Positions 21,333 to 32,640 of a stretch of 41,881 nt of DNA are shown one piece after another. The notes beneath the pieces are model-generated. The model saw only the letters and a list, made by a program, of their open reading frames with translations, did not search any database and was not told where the DNA came from. The DNA comes from Lactifluus volemus (lineage: Eukaryota > Basidiomycota > Agaricomycetes > Russulales > Russulaceae), in contig WTXI01000309.1 in the NCBI GenBank assembly GCA_022376515.1, positions 1 through 41,881 of the forward strand, read 5' to 3'. Both the position numbers and the translations under genes were made by a program. Every line of letters starts with the position of its first letter. The first letter of the stretch is position 1.

Positions 21333-24026
21333 CTATTCTGGATGATCAATGTCGTGAGAGAGGGATGCTGCGTCAAGGGGATGCCGCAAAACATCTGTAG
21401 CCACCTCAGGGATGGACATAGCTGACCCCTGGGACTGTTCCAAGGCTTCCACATGATAACGCAGATCGGGGTCCGGAGGATCATCGACTGTTCCATCATT
21501 CGCCGTGTTAATGTTTGAGCGCGAAACAGAGGTTCCCTGAGGCGGCGCGGGCAAGATGGCCGTTGTTGAGGTAGAGAGAAGCGGAAGCGGAGCAGTGGTC
21601 ACTTGGTCAATCGGGAATGCGGGAGAAGCTAGTGATGTCCGAGTCATTGCAGGGATCGTGTAGTTGGGATCTGAGACCACGGAAGACGACAATGGAATAT
21701 CGGAGGCAACACCGAGATCTACATTTTTATGCAGATCAGCGGAGCCACTAGCGAAGGGCGAGTGAAGTGTGAATGTCGACACTCCGGGGGCATGAGGGCT
21801 TGACTCGGAGTCGGAAGTGGGAGAGGTGGTCATGGTAGTGGTGTCAGTGGGACCTTGTGTTATCAAGTCGCGAGAAGTAGTAACGACGTTGTTGCTGTCA
21901 ACATTGGTCGGTGGTGTCGACTCTACGGTTGGAGTAACATCAGGTAAGTCGTGAAGCGATATCTGTTCGGCAAAATGTATGCGCCTATGATCTTCGCTTG
22001 ATGCGGGAATGGATGACAGGACAGGCTCTGTGGAATCGGCAGGTGGTGAGGGGAGGTTGGGATTGGTGATCTCGCCTCTCACAATATTGGGGTGATGGCC
22101 CGGGATATTGCACAATGAATACGAGGATAGACTCCGAAGCGAGTGGCCGATCGAGGTGGCATCGGTGTCTTGATGCAAGGCGTCATAATGATGTCGAATG
22201 AACATGAGAATACAATAAGAAGTAATTGAAAACTCGGATTCGCGATTGCATGTTTCTCGAGTGATTTCATTCCACAAAGCACAGAAGTCGTGCTGCAGTC
22301 TAGGAAGAGTATTTCGGATGTCGAATCTGGAGATACATCCTAGGATCTGCGTTACAACAGTAGCCGTAGTTGGAATATACTTCGAGTCTAGACGGAAGTG
22401 GAAGAACAGCCGAGTGATGTGGATCAAGTTGGCAAGTAGAACGCTGTCACCATTTGCAAGGTAATATCGAAGAACCTCTTCTGATACGCCTAGTTGATCC
22501 ATGGCAAGTGCGATCCAACGGTCATCCCGTTCAGGCACACTTGCAATGACACCGGCAATTATTCCTTGAGAACATATACCAGGATCTCCGTAGCCGGTGC
22601 TTCTCAGAGATAGCCCAATCTCAACCGATCCCAACACTACTACGCCTTCTCTGAAAATGCGTCCGAGGACATACATAGTCGCACGGGTGAGATGTGCCGT
22701 ATCGATGGCTCTCGCACATATTATAACCCGCCTGTTCTTGTCCGCCTCCAAAACCAAATTAGACGTCAAAGTACGGCCCAAGAACCCATTAAGTGCCACT
22801 GCCAATGTTTCGTCTACTTTGTCGCAAATGAGGTTGGGGCCGAGGGCGAAAGAATCACAGAAGCCGGGGATGGCTTCGAAGAATTGTTCACGATCCTCGT
22901 CTTCATCCAGAGCGTCAAGTGTCCATGTGAGGATACGACTGGTGATTTCCACCGACATTTTCGAGCCTGTGTCTTGAACAGCCTTCGTCATACCCCTAAT
23001 TAATTGAATGCGATATGTTCCCTCCCACGTGTAGGGGTAAATTAGGTAACGAAACCGAAGACAGTAAACAATCAGAGAGGCTGCATATCGGATGCTGAAA
23101 TAGAAAAACCATGCCGAGGAAGAAAGTGGGGAATAGTAGGGGCTATCGTGCCAGAAGATTGGCATCAACGTGATGCATCCGTATACCGCTCCTGTAAGTC
23201 CAACCCACCAAATAACCACACTGAATACAGTGTGGTTAATGTTGAACAGAAAAAGGACCAGTCCTGAGAAGAACAGGAACAGAGACAGGTGAAGCAGAGC
23301 GGGCAATGCTTCAACCGACCACGGAAGATGAAACTTGTCCACCCCGTTAGCAAAGAATGCGTGGATCGGCACTCGCTTGTGTAGGCTGTAACGTGGCGGT
23401 TGTGTAATTGTCACATATCGACGCGCCCACTGCTGTAACATAGTCGCCAGTAGGGCGCATGTGAGACTGATGACTAGACTGAGGAACCAGAGTGAGTTGA
23501 CCAAGACTGCTGATCTCGGCGGAGAGAAGGGCGGTGGTTGAGCTGGAGTGGCAAGGATAGATTCACGAGATATTTTTGTATCTGCAAGAAGTTGATAGAT
23601 GTTCGCGAGATAAAATGCAGAGGTATCTTGTGGATTTGGCTTGAGGTCTTGAACAGAGACCGCGGCGAATGCTGCGAGTGCAGCAGAGAATAAACCGGTC
23701 TACAGAATTTAAGTTGACTGCTGAATCCATCCCAGTAAGGAGACCAAGATGAGGACTCACGAAAATAAGGATGCCATCTGCATCCTTTTGCCACCGATTG
23801 GACATTTTGCCGTCTTCTCCCTCTGTCATCTTAACGTACATATGAAGGAGAGGGCCTGCGCTATCGGTAAAGTCGGCTTGTCCCTGAGAGGGTTGATTTT
23901 GCTCTGGCCGGGGGACGTCACGAAGGCCAGCTATGTGGAGGATGAATTCGTTGATTAAAGCCTGATACAGCTGGTGTCGGATAACATACTGGTTCTCTGT
24001 TCTTCTGGAGGCGGCGCTTGGTCCAT
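21333..24026 (-). CDS. DUF6535 multi-pass membrane protein, copy 3
   Basis: Exons 24026-23990, 23930-23761 and 23699-21333 (introns 59 and 61 nt) give about 857 residues. N-terminus MDQAPPPEEQRT is like copy 2. The DUF6535 domain follows (MSNRWQKDADGILIF and four hydrophobic segments). The exon 3 part before 23504 has no ATG of its own but is open and in phase from the acceptor, so the gene is complete. The variable region contains a stretch (TTATVVTQILGC) not shared with copies 1 and 2. The tail is closest to copy 4 (LPSPPADSTEPVLSSIPA, DDPPDPDLRYH). Function unknown. Confidence 0.85.
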
Positions 24027-24793
24027 TTGGTGTTATATAGGACAAAAAGATCGTAAATGGGATGTTACTGTCTCGAGCTCGATGGGTATTACAGCCAACC
24101 AACGATTCTCGTGGCGAACCCCCGAAAACGTTGGGCGCTAAACTCTAAGGCCACACGACCACGGCCCGGAGTGGCCGCTGTGCTGACCGATCCGCATAAT
24201 CTCTGTTCGTGAACCAGATTGGTGGAGTTTACGATTGATTACTGAGTGCTCGCTCTGGGTAACTTGAAGGATTGGTCTTAAGTTCCCAGCACTTTCGCAT
24301 CTCTGTGAATGGCCGTCTCGGACCGGCCAGGTGTTCTATGTGGGGACGGCATTTTCCTCTTCTGCCAGCGTGGTTGAGGGCCTTCAGCCTTGCTGTGGCC
24401 AGCATCCAGATAGATCAACTCTTGCGAGTCCACTTGCTGAGGAGTGTACTCAATAGTATTCCGGCTTCCCCCAACTGGGGCTAACTCATCAAGAAAAACC
24501 TCACGGCTTAGAATCGTCTGATAATTGAAAATGAAACAGAAAACCCTTAAGCAATCAATTGACCACGCCTACGCAACATCCTGTTTAAAAAGCAGACCAA
24601 AACAACAACTGGGCTAGAGATAAACGGAAAAGTACCGACACAAGCACACTGTTTGTATCGTGAGCACATCGACTTGGTAAAAGCAGTCACAGAGGCTTGA
24701 CAACATCAACTTGAAAGGGCCTATAAATATCCAATTGGGTCACGTCTATATCTAGCATCAACAAAGACTAACTTACACAACCGTTTTTCGACT
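24027..24793. other. Intergenic between DUF6535 copies 3 and 4
   Basis: No gene. The segment 24200-24560 matches 20780-21110. The segment 24650-24780 is the conserved 3' flank of copy 4. Confidence 0.6.
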
Positions 24794-26663
24794 CTATTCT
24801 GGATGATCAATGTCGTGAGAGACGGATGCTGCGTCAAGGGGATGCCGCAAAACATCTGTAGTCACCTCAGGGATGGACATAACTGACTCCTGGGACTGTT
24901 CTAAAGCTTCCGCATGATAACGCAGATCGGGGTCCGGAGGATCATCAACTATTCCATCATTCGCCGTGCTAATGTTTGGGCGCGAAGCAGAGGTTCCCTG
25001 CGGCGGCGCGGGCAAAATGGCCATTGTTGAGGTGGCGAGAAGCGGAAGCGGAGCTGTGGTCGCTTGGTCAATCGGGAATGCGGGAGAAGCTAGTGATGAC
25101 CGAGTGACTGCAGGTATCGTGTAGTTGGGAACTGAGGCCACGGAAGACAACAATGGGATATCGGAGGCAGCACCGAGATCTGGTGGGGCGAAGGACGAGT
25201 GTAGCGTGAATGTCGACACTCCGGGGGCATGAGGACTTGACCCGGAGTCGGAAGTGGCCATGGTAGTGGTGTCAGTGGGACCTTGTGCTATCAAGTCGAA
25301 AGAGGTAGTAACGACGTTGCTGCTGTCGACATTGGTCGATGGTGTGTGGCGGGAGGACTCTACGGTTGGGGTAACATCAGGTAAACCGTGGAGCGATATA
25401 TGTTCTGCAAAATGTATGCGCCTATGATCTGCGCTCAATGCGGGAATGGATGACAGGACAGGCTCTGTGGAATCGGCATGTGGTGAGGGGAGGTTGGGAT
25501 CGGCGATCTCGCCTATCACGGTATCGGGGTGATGGCCCGGGATATTGCACAATGATAGGGGTGAGTCGCCGATCGAGGGAGCATCGGTGTCTTGATGTAA
25601 AGCGTCATAATGATGTCGAATGTGTGAGAGAAAACCATAAGAAGTCACAGAAGACTCGTAGTTGTGGAGGTGCGCATTTCGAAAGATTTCATTCCACAAA
25701 GCACAGAAGTCGTGCTGCAGTCTAGGAAGAGTATTTCGGATGTCGAATCTGGAGATACATTCCAGGATCCCGATTACAGCACCCGTACTTGGAGCATCCG
25801 TCCAGTCGAGACGGAGGTTGTGGAACAGCCGAGCGGTGTGGATCAAGTTGACAAGTAGAACGCTGTCACCATTTTGAAGAACCTCTTCTGATACGCCTAG
25901 TTGATCCATGGCAAGTGAGTTCCAACGGTCATCCCGTTCCAGCACACTTGCAATGACACCGGCAATTATTCCTTGAGAACATAAACCGTCGCCGTTGCTT
26001 CTCAGAGATAGCCCGATCTCAACCGATCCCAACACTACTACGTCTTCTGCGAAAATGCGTCCGAGGACATACATAGTCGCACGGGTGAGATGTGCCGTAT
26101 CGACGGCTCTCGCACATGTGATAACCCGCCTGTTCTTGTCCGCCTCCAAAACCAAATTAGATGTCAAAGTACGGCCCATGAACTCATTAAGTGCCACTCC
26201 CAATGTTTCATCCACTTTGCCGCCAATGAGGTTGGGGCCGCGGCCGAAAGAACCACAGAAGTCAGGGATGGTTTCGAGGAATTGTTCAAGATCCTTATCT
26301 TCATCCAGAGCGTCGACTGTCCATGTCAGGATATGACTGGTGATTTCCACCGACATTTTCGACCCTGTATCTTGAAAGGCCTTCGTCATACCCGCAAAGA
26401 ATTGTCTGCGATATTCATCCGGCCACGTGTAGGGGTAAGATAGGCAGTCATGAAGCCAAAGAAAGTAAGGAATTCCGGAGACTGCATATCGGATGCTGGA
26501 ATAGAAGAACCATGCCGAGGAGGAAAGTGGGGAATAGTAGGGGCTATCGTGCCAGAAGATCGGCATCAACGTGATGCATCCGTATACCGCTCCTGTAAGT
26601 CCAACCCACCAAATAACCACACTGAATACAGTGTGGTTAATGTTGAACAAAAAAATAACCAGT
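24794..26663 (-). pseudogene. DUF6535 copy 4, 5' part lost at retrotransposon
   Basis: The minus-strand frame is open from the stop at 24794 to the edge of the 5' LTR at 26663. It begins, by comparison with copy 3, inside the third hydrophobic segment (residual LVIFLFNINHTVF), so exons 1 and 2 and about 180 residues of the membrane domain are missing. About 622 codons remain, close to copy 3 in the tail (DPNLPSPHADSTEPVLSSIP, DDPPDPDLRYHAEALEQSQ) with several small in-frame deletions. No frameshift is seen. The missing 5' part is not found beyond the other LTR at 34324. It may still be transcribed from the LTR in antisense, but it cannot encode the normal protein. Confidence 0.85.
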
Positions 26664-27270
26664 TGTTATGGACTGACACGTGGTTGCTGACTCATACTAT
26701 ACATTTTCGGACTGCTGACTCATTTCTGCTGACTCCCCTGCTTATGTGAATGGACTGCCGATCGCTTTGTTTCAGATCGCCTACTTATCTTCTCACGATA
26801 CAGCTTTACACAGCACCGTACAGCCTCAAGCAACAGCCACATGCACAGGATGACTTGCTGATTCCTGAAACATGTTTCAAACCCTGAAAGCTGTACGAAG
26901 GTCACAGCCCCTACGGCTGTGTACATAGCCACGTCTTCTTTTCTATATAAACCCTGTACTTTCTGCTTTAGAGACCTTAAGTCTCAGTTTTGTTTCGCAA
27001 TCCAAGTCCTTCTATCTATTAGAACCTTGTCTTGCCTAGAAGCATTCGACCTGAGAGAACCCTCTTGACATCACTCTTCACGACTTCTTGACACTTTGGT
27101 CTCACCCTGAGCCCAAAGCCCTTGACCTCTGAAACGCTCTTGACTTAGTCGTTTACTAAGTCTCATCTTTATCGAACCTTTTACCTTGACTTGCACGACT
27201 TGCAAGTCTTGTTCTTGACTTTACGAACGAACGTACACTTCGTACAAAGGTCCCACTTGGAACCTTAACA
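26664..27270 (+). repeat. 5' LTR
   Basis: 607 bp, starting TGTTATGG and ending CCTTAACA. It aligns end to end with 33721-34323. It contains the TATA box and the presumed transcript start. Confidence 0.95.
26944..26950 (+). promoter_or_regulatory. TATA box of the retrotransposon promoter
   Basis: TATATAA in the 5' LTR, kept in the 3' LTR. It lies 36 nt before the 11-nt self-primer sequence at 26980-26990, which fits a transcript start at or just before that sequence. Confidence 0.7.
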
Positions 27271-27271
27271 C

Positions 27272-27282
27272 AAACTGAGACT
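27272..27282 (+). promoter_or_regulatory. Self-priming primer binding site
   Basis: AAACTGAGACT lies one base after the 5' LTR and is the exact reverse complement of AGTCTCAGTTT at 26980-26990, near the expected 5' end of the element RNA. There is no TGG-starting tRNA complement at this place. In Tf1 of fission yeast the first 11 nt of the mRNA prime reverse transcription in this way; the same use here is inferred. Confidence 0.75.
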
Positions 27283-27316
27283 TCAACTCTCACATTTGTG
27301 AACGAACGAACGAACT

Positions 27317-29139
27317 ATGTCCGACAGCTCTAGAGGCAGTCCATATGGTAGATTCACCGCGTTAGCCGAAGAATCTCCTGAACAAAATCGCCCTACACAA
27401 GGCGATGACGAAGATGACGAAGCCCTTGCGCAGGCCGCTGGGACTAGACTTCGCGCCCACTCCCATACCCCTATGATCACACTTGAACAAGCAATTGAAC
27501 AAGTGAAACAGCCAGCGACCCCATCTGACTCTGGGAGTGCCGAAGAACCGAACTACAACGTAGCCTTGGACCTCTTACCTGAAAGTCCTACTGACGAACA
27601 GCTTGAGCAAATGAAAAAAATATTTGCTAAGCAACCAACGCCCGAACCAGTACCCGACCCAAACGCCCCACTTACCCCTCGGGAACTCCTCGCCCTGAAT
27701 ACCATATTCAAATCCAAAGCCCCTGCTTCCACAAGCACCTCGCCTATCCAATCCTTTGCGGCACGAGCTTTTCATGCAGCTGCACAAGGAGTTGCAGGCT
27801 ACGCCTTACTCCCCCCTTTTCAAATAGCCTCAGCAACCGCTACAGTAGCACCTCCTGCCACGACCCTCTTTTCCCAACCTAAAGGAAAAGGAAAGAGAAC
27901 CACCACCACGGCAAGTGGTAGTGGAGCAATCTTCAGCGGTAGTGGAGGAGGAGGAGGAGGCGGTACTCCTGGAGGCGGTGGAGGAGGTGGAGGAGCACCC
28001 GGTAGTCCTGGAGGAGGAGGTGGAGGAGCACCTGGTAGTCCTGGAGGAGGGGGAGGTGGCGGTGGAGGAGGTGGAGCAGCAGCAGCTCCCCTTCAACAAG
28101 GCCAAGGCTTTGCTCAAATCCCCGCTGCTGGAGGAGCGTTAATGGGGATTCCCCCAAGACCCTTTGATGGAAATAGATCGCGATCAAAACGATTCATGGA
28201 GATCTTCGAAAATTACCGAAGATTAAACCGAGGAAACCCCGGAATGTCGAACCCTGCAAACCGAATCCTCATGTTTACCACGTTTATGTCTGGACCACGT
28301 TGCGAAGGCTGGGCCCAAGCACGTCTTAACTCCCTGGAGGATACCTAGACCGTGGAGGTGACCCCGATGACCTAGACCTTTGGGTTGGCTTCAAACAAAG
28401 GTTCCTTGAAGATTTCCGAGATGCCGCCGCAAAAGAAGATGCCCTTACAAAGTTTACAAAACTTCGAATGGTTGGAGACAATCTGGATGACTACACCGCC
28501 TCGTTCAATGACCTTCTTGAAGAAGCAGGCTTTGAAGCCGACGCTCAAGGGACTATCATCCAGTATCGCGCCGGTCTCAAAGAGGCCCTTCACATGACCA
28601 TTATGAATCGTGAATGGCCGAAACCAGAAACCCTTGCAGATTGGCAGGAAGCGGCACGTAAACATTCAGCCGCATGGACGGAACAAAAATTATTCAAGGA
28701 ACTACATGGTAGTGGGTCACTGGGAAACATTACTCAATTACTCGGCAACGCGCGAGGACAGCAACAACAACGCCGTCCTCAACAACCACCGCGCCCAACC
28801 CCACGCCCACAACGAGATCCTGATGCTATGGATGTAGACGTCACTACTACTCAAACCAATCGCACTCCTGACCCTGATCGCGAACGCCTCATACGCGAAG
28901 GACGCTGCTTCTATTGCAAAGAACAGGGACATCTCTCTCGAGAATGCCCTGTTAAAAAGAAGCGAAACGCAAATGCTGCCAGCAACACCCGCGCTCGTGT
29001 TACTGAAACATCCGAAGTAACGGCGACTAGTACTTCTTCTAAACCAACCAATGAAGAAATCGCTAAAGCCCTCAAAGCCATGTCTGACGAAGAACGCGGC
29101 AAACTGGCCGAATCTCTTTCTCAAGATCCGTCTTTTTAA
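27317..29139 (+). CDS. gag: Retrotransposon Gag, one frameshift
   Basis: Starts at the first ATG after the primer site (MSDSSRGSPYGRF). An acidic N-terminal part is followed by a Gly/Ser/Pro low-complexity tract (about 27935-28080), then the capsid-like retrotransposon Gag domain (PPRPFDGNRSRSKRFMEIF, later WVGFKQRFLEDFRD), and a CCHC zinc knuckle C-FY-C-KEQG-H-LSRE-C at 28906-28947. The first frame stops at 28348; the second frame carries on from there, and a single missing base near 28344-28347 would join them. It ends at TAA 29137-29139. It would form the virus-like particle and bind the element RNA. Confidence 0.88.
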
Positions 29140-32100
29140 AGGGCTCTGATCTCCCCGCCTGGATCCGAGCCTTAGTACCGAATAGCTTGTATTTAAATGC
29201 CATTTCATCAATGGAAGTCCCCATTATTTATTCAAGCTATAACGGCGGAACGAAGGAAGACAAAGCGCTAGTCGACAGTGGCGCTACCAGTAATTTCATT
29301 GATCATCGAACGGCAGAAAGATGGCAACTAGGAACAAAAGATCTAGACAAACCAATCCAGATCTTTAATGTCGACGGAACGGAAAACAAACTAGGACGAG
29401 TCACGAAGTTTTCTACCTACGTATCCGTATGGGAAAACTAGAAGAATTACAAAACTTCTTCATCACGGATCTAGGCATGGATCGCGTCATCCTTGGGTAT
29501 CCATGGCTAGAAACGTTTAACCCACGACTCAACTGGAAAGACCGAACCTTAGACGATGAAAACCCGAAGATTTGCCTCGAGTCCCAATATTACCACGCAG
29601 CAGTTGCTCTCAAAGAAAAAGCTCGAGTTTTACTCGCGCGAGCTTTGGAACCTGCTGGAAAATCCCAAGAATGGGCTATTGCGGATACTGAACGACGCAC
29701 GGCTTCCAGTGCTGCTGTTCAAGGGATACCCCTTGAATACCAACGACACGCCTTCATCTTTGACGAAGAAGCAGCAAAACGCTTCCCTCCTAGTCGTGGA
29801 AAATTCGACATGGAGATAAAGTTAAAACCAGACGCACCTGACATCATTAATTGCAAAGTTTATCCATTAACTGAAGAAGGAAAAGAAATTACAAAGAAAT
29901 TCCTCAAAGAACATCAGGAGAAAGGTTATATCGAGCAAACGGACTCCCCTTGGTCATCACCCTGGTTCCTTATCCCTAAAGCAGATGGAACTTCTAGACC
30001 AGTTCAAGATTATCGACGCGTTAACGAACACACTATTCCCGATGTTTACCCTCTCCCCCGCATCGAAAATCTTCTAGAACAACTCCATGGCATGCGGTAT
30101 TTTACTACCCTTGACATTCGATGGGGGTATCACAATATCCGCATTAAAGACGAAGACCAATGGAAAGCAGCGTTTAAGACTCCCTATGGTCTTTTTAAAC
30201 CTAAAGTGATGTTCTTTGGACTACGAAACTCACCGGCGGTCTTCCAACGATTCATGGATGCCGCCTTCGCCGATCTTGTCAACAAATACCCAGGACGCAT
30301 CCTAATTTATATGGATGACGTCCTCATTTGTTCCGACAATCTAGAAGAACTTCGCGAGATCACCCACGCAGTTCTCACACGCGCTCGTGAACTTTCCCTA
30401 TTCTTCAAAGCGTCAAAATGTCACTTTGAAAAGGAACAAGTCAAATACCTTGGTATTGAAGTCCGTGATGGGAAAATCACAATTGACCCAACAAAAAGAA
30501 ATGGTCTTGCTAATTGGCCTACCGTCCTTACGAAGGTCGAAGACGTCAGAAGTACCCTTGGCGTCCTCGGTTTTCAAAGGCCCTTTATCCGCGGCTTTGC
30601 CGATATCGCACGCCCCATTACTGCACTTCTAAAGAAGGGGGTGAAGTTCGACTGGACCGATGAGTGCAGTAACGCCCTAAAAATTTTACTCCAACGCGTA
30701 CAAGAAGACCCAGTCCTATACCGACCCGACTACTCAAAACCCTTTGAACTTGAAGTAGACGCCTCCCAATATGCCACTGGAGCAGTCCTACTTCAAAGAG
30801 ACAAGGATAACAAACCCAGAGCAGTTGGTTACGACTCACACACCTTCAACGCTGCAGAGAGAAATTATCCAGTTTATGACCGCGAACTCTTGGCAGTCGT
30901 CAGAGGACTCCTTCGTTGGGAACACGTATTATTATCCTCACCTTTCCCAATCAAAGTATACACCGATCACAACAATCTCCGATTTTATCGGTCACCACGA
31001 AATATCGCACGAAGAGTAGCGCGCTATCTAAGCAAATTAGCGGAGTTTAACTTTGAACTTATTCACAAACCTGGCGCTACAAATCGTGCTGATGCTTTGT
31101 CACGACATCCCGCCATTCCCAAAGGCGACGATGACAACGAAGACATTGTGGTACTACCTGACAAGCTCTTTGTTCAAGCGATGGGACTCCACTCCATTGA
31201 AGAACGTGTCTGGCTAGCACAAAGAGAAAACGACGACCTTATGAAACAATGGGCCGAAGAACATCAGCTAGAGCAAGATCACAAAGGACAGTGGTGGAAA
31301 GCGGACGCTCCAGTAGTCCCTGAAAACGACCAACTGAAGAAAGATATACTCTGGCGTTATCATGACCATCAGCTCGCTGGCCATCCAGGCATCGCCAACA
31401 CCATGATAGAAGTCTTCCATAACTTCTGGTGGCCTGGACTCAAGCAGTATGTCACGCAATACGTCAAGGGATGCGCCACATGCCAGTCAACAAAACCCCT
31501 TACCCATCGCCCAAAACCCCCCATTGCTCCCATAGAACCACGAGAACAGGAGACATCTAATGTTCCTTTCCAAGTCGTGGCAATGGACCTTATCACGGAT
31601 CTTCCCGAGTCACATGGATATGATTCCATCCTTACGATCGTTGATCACGATTGCACTAAAGCTGCCGTCTTCTTACCATGTACGAAAAAGATCACCACGG
31701 AAGAAGTTATCGATCTATACATCTCCAATGTTTTCCCGAACTACGGCGTTCCCCGAAGAATCATCTCTGATAGAGATCCCCGCTTCACATCACACCTAGC
31801 CACGGGGCTCTGCCAGAAACTCAAGATATCGCAAAATATCAGTACCGCCTATCACCCTCAAACGGATGGTCAGTCGGAAAGGAGTAACCAACGAGTAGAA
31901 CAATATCTCCGCATCTATGGCAATGACTACATGAATGACTGGTCCACACTTCTACCCATGGCCCAGTTCGTTCATAACTCATGGCCGAACGCTACAACCG
32001 GATTTACTCCGTATGAACTCCTCATCGGATACACCCTCTTGTCGCGACTTCTCGGATCACAAGCCATCTACCCTATGTCAACAAAAGATCCGAAGAACTC

Positions 32101-32640
32101 AAAAACATCCGAGAAAAAGCCCGATCAGCGATGAAACAGCACAGACCCCTCCTTCACAAACGCACAGAACACAAGAAGGGTCAACGCCACTACCGAAAAT
32201 ATGCCGTAGGAGAAAAGTCTGGCTTGAAGGTACCAATCTCAAAATGACGCACCTTAGCAGCAAACTAGCCCCAAAACGCTACGGACCTTTTACGATTACC
32301 AAAATCATATCACCGGTAGTTTGTACGCCTCAAACTCCCAGATCGATGGCAGATTCATGATGTGTTTCACACATCACTGATCGCTCCCTATACGGAAACA
32401 CCCGAACATGGTCCGAACTTCGAACAGCCTGCACCGGAACTTGTAGACGGAGAAGAGGAGTACGAAGTAGAAGCTATTCTAGGGTCCAGACGTATCGGAC
32501 CAAAGAACAAGACCAGACTCCAATATCTCCTAAAATGGAAAGGCTATTCCGCCGCACACAACACATGGGAACCAGCTGAGAATATTGACGCCCCAGAAAC
32601 TACTCACAGCCTTTTACAAAGCTCAACCAAAAAGCTATAA
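29139..32640 (+). CDS. pol: Retrotransposon Pol: PR-RT-RH-IN-chromodomain, frameshifted
   Basis: The pol frame is -1 to gag and open across the gag stop. Protease motif ALVDSGATSNFID is near 29270. A one-base shift at about 29428 leads to the main frame. RT has FTTLDIRWGYHNI and YMDD (30308-30319). RNase H has FELEVDASQYATGAVL, YDRELLAV and VYTDHNN. Integrase has an HHCC-type region with CATC, then the D, D, E residues in VAMDLITDLP, ISDRDPRF and DGQSERSNQ. The frame breaks again near 32040, 32216 and 32320. The last part (from 32362) is a chromodomain: YEVEAILGSR, LLKWKGY, NTWEPAENI. Such domains direct integration to particular chromatin. With this many breaks the copy is probably not autonomous unless the breaks are sequence errors. 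Confidence 0.92.

Larger units (their letters stand above)
13700..26663 (-). repeat. Tandem array of four DUF6535 gene units
   Basis: Four units with the same orientation, each a three-exon gene plus flanks, have stop codons spaced about 3.99, 3.49 and 3.46 kb apart. Units 1 and 2 share one type of flank (13380-13620 and 16860-17190). Units 3 and 4 share another (20780-21110 and 24200-24560). This suggests two rounds of duplication. Unit 4 is cut on its 5' side by the retrotransposon. Confidence 0.9.

Noticed and set aside
27830..28117. Minus-strand Ser/Thr-rich frame
   Set aside because: It is the antisense of the Gly tract in gag; low-complexity artefact.
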